Shown one piece after another: positions 63,558 to 64,000 of a stretch of DNA of 64,000 nt. Made by a program: the position numbers and the translations under genes. Location: contig NZ_JAHESC010000018.1 in the NCBI RefSeq assembly GCF_018598185.1, positions 62,001 through 126,000 on the forward strand, written 5' to 3'. Under the pieces are notes generated by a model. That model made no database searches. It saw only the letters and a list, made by a program, of their open reading frames with translations, and was not told where the DNA came from. Source of the stretch: Dawidia soli (lineage in GTDB: Bacteria; Bacteroidota; Bacteroidia; Cytophagales; Cyclobacteriaceae). Position 1 is the stretch's first letter; the number at the start of each line of letters is the position of its first letter.

Positions 63558-64000
63558 ATGGCATTCTTAGAAGAGCTCAAGATCACCGGCCGTCTCGGCA
63601 ACCTCAGTTTTTACCACATGCGCGGTGTCGACAAGATCGTTGTGCGACAGAAGGGCGGCGCGCCCAGGGAATATGTCAAAAATTCGCCGACATTTGCTGT
63701 GCCTCGCTTATATATGAGCGAGTTCGGCGGGTGCTCGAAGATGGGCAAAGAGGTACGGCTCATGATGCACCCCATACGGAACCTGGCCGACTATAACTTC
63801 AGCGGCTTTATCAACAAAGCGCTGAAGATCGTGCAGAAGCAGGACGGCACCAGCGAGCTGGGGCGCCGGTCCATCGAGCTGTCCAGGCATACAGACTTGC
63901 TGGCAGGCTTCCAGCTGAATAAAGCTACGACATTTGATTCGGTGGTCCGCACGCCCCTCAGCTATACTATAAGCCGCGAGACACTTTCAGCCCGGGTGAA
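63558..64000 (+). CDS. Conserved Bacteroidota hypothetical protein (5' part)
   Basis: 147 codons visible, open at the right edge. The opening MAFLEELKITGRLGNLSFYH, then MRGVDKIVVRQKGGA, is familiar as a conserved hypothetical family in Bacteroidota. No signal peptide or enzyme motif is visible; the residues are basic and rich in beta-type segments. Function unknown, and no neighbour beyond the window can be used. Divergent from the toxin-antitoxin genes. Confidence 0.75.
   Translation, partial: MAFLEELKITGRLGNLSFYHMRGVDKIVVRQKGGAPREYVKNSPTFAVPRLYMSEFGGCSKMGKEVRLMMHPIRNLADYNFSGFINKALKIVQKQDGTSELGRRSIELSRHTDLLAGFQLNKATTFDSVVRTPLSYTISRETLSARV

Overview
This window reads as chromosomal DNA of a free-living Bacteroidota bacterium, most likely order Cytophagales (Chryseolinea/Ohtaekwangia-like; a guess from gene content). 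The support is a SusC/SusD pair, a one-protein hybrid two-component regulator with an AraC output, DUF2911 and 2TM-domain proteins, many lipoprotein glycosidases, general lack of Shine-Dalgarno sequences, and promoters of the Bacteroidota type (TTTG-N19-TAnnTTTG, perfect in front of tRNA-Asp at 42033-42063). No phage, insertion sequence, CRISPR array or rRNA was seen.

Layout. 1-12649: a polysaccharide-utilisation-like locus with a truncated SusC, SusD, a giant FG-GAP/ASPIC lipoprotein, then GH29 alpha-fucosidase, GH35 beta-galactosidase and GH20 beta-hexosaminidase, a set suited to stripping Fuc, Gal and GlcNAc from Lewis-type or N-glycan antennae. 12857-18791: small housekeeping/accessory genes (flavin-reductase-like stress protein, two ankyrin proteins, NYN nuclease-like protein, GNAT, Crp-like regulator, DUF1801). 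18800-22629: a myo-inositol module with LacI regulator, its operator, myo-inositol oxygenase with all six iron ligands, and an SSS symporter. 22676-27325: a seven-gene minus-strand operon of small redox/hydrolase proteins, divergent from an AT-richer hybrid two-component regulator (27515-31645).

31911-36349 is a compact signalling operon: CHASE8-HAMP histidine kinase, CheY-like regulator, TonB-dependent receptor and a YfiR-family periplasmic protein. It is a rewired YfiR-YfiN pair in which the output is a kinase rather than a diguanylate cyclase. 36361-40503 carries a GH89 alpha-N-acetylglucosaminidase and a GH71/99-like protein with a fascin-like beta-trefoil. After a dehalogenase-like hydrolase and tRNA-Asp comes a locus of two exported TPR-caspase paralogues flanking an outer-membrane barrel (42108-46009).

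46120-61595 holds a tiny lipoprotein, a TetR regulator, two gamma-glutamyltransferase-family enzymes, a LytS/LytTR pair, a three-gene CHASE3 kinase phosphorelay, an OmpA-family protein, a 3-methyladenine glycosylase, DUF2911, amidohydrolase and aldo/keto reductase genes. 61597-62954 is an MqsR-like toxin / Panacea-domain antitoxin pair with a promoter-operator. A conserved Bacteroidota hypothetical gene is cut by the right edge.

The most interesting items are the exported caspase-barrel-caspase locus, the YfiR-CHASE8 kinase circuit, the toxin-antitoxin pair, and a family of two-hairpin intergenic repeats seen at 17519-17599 and 57125-57198.
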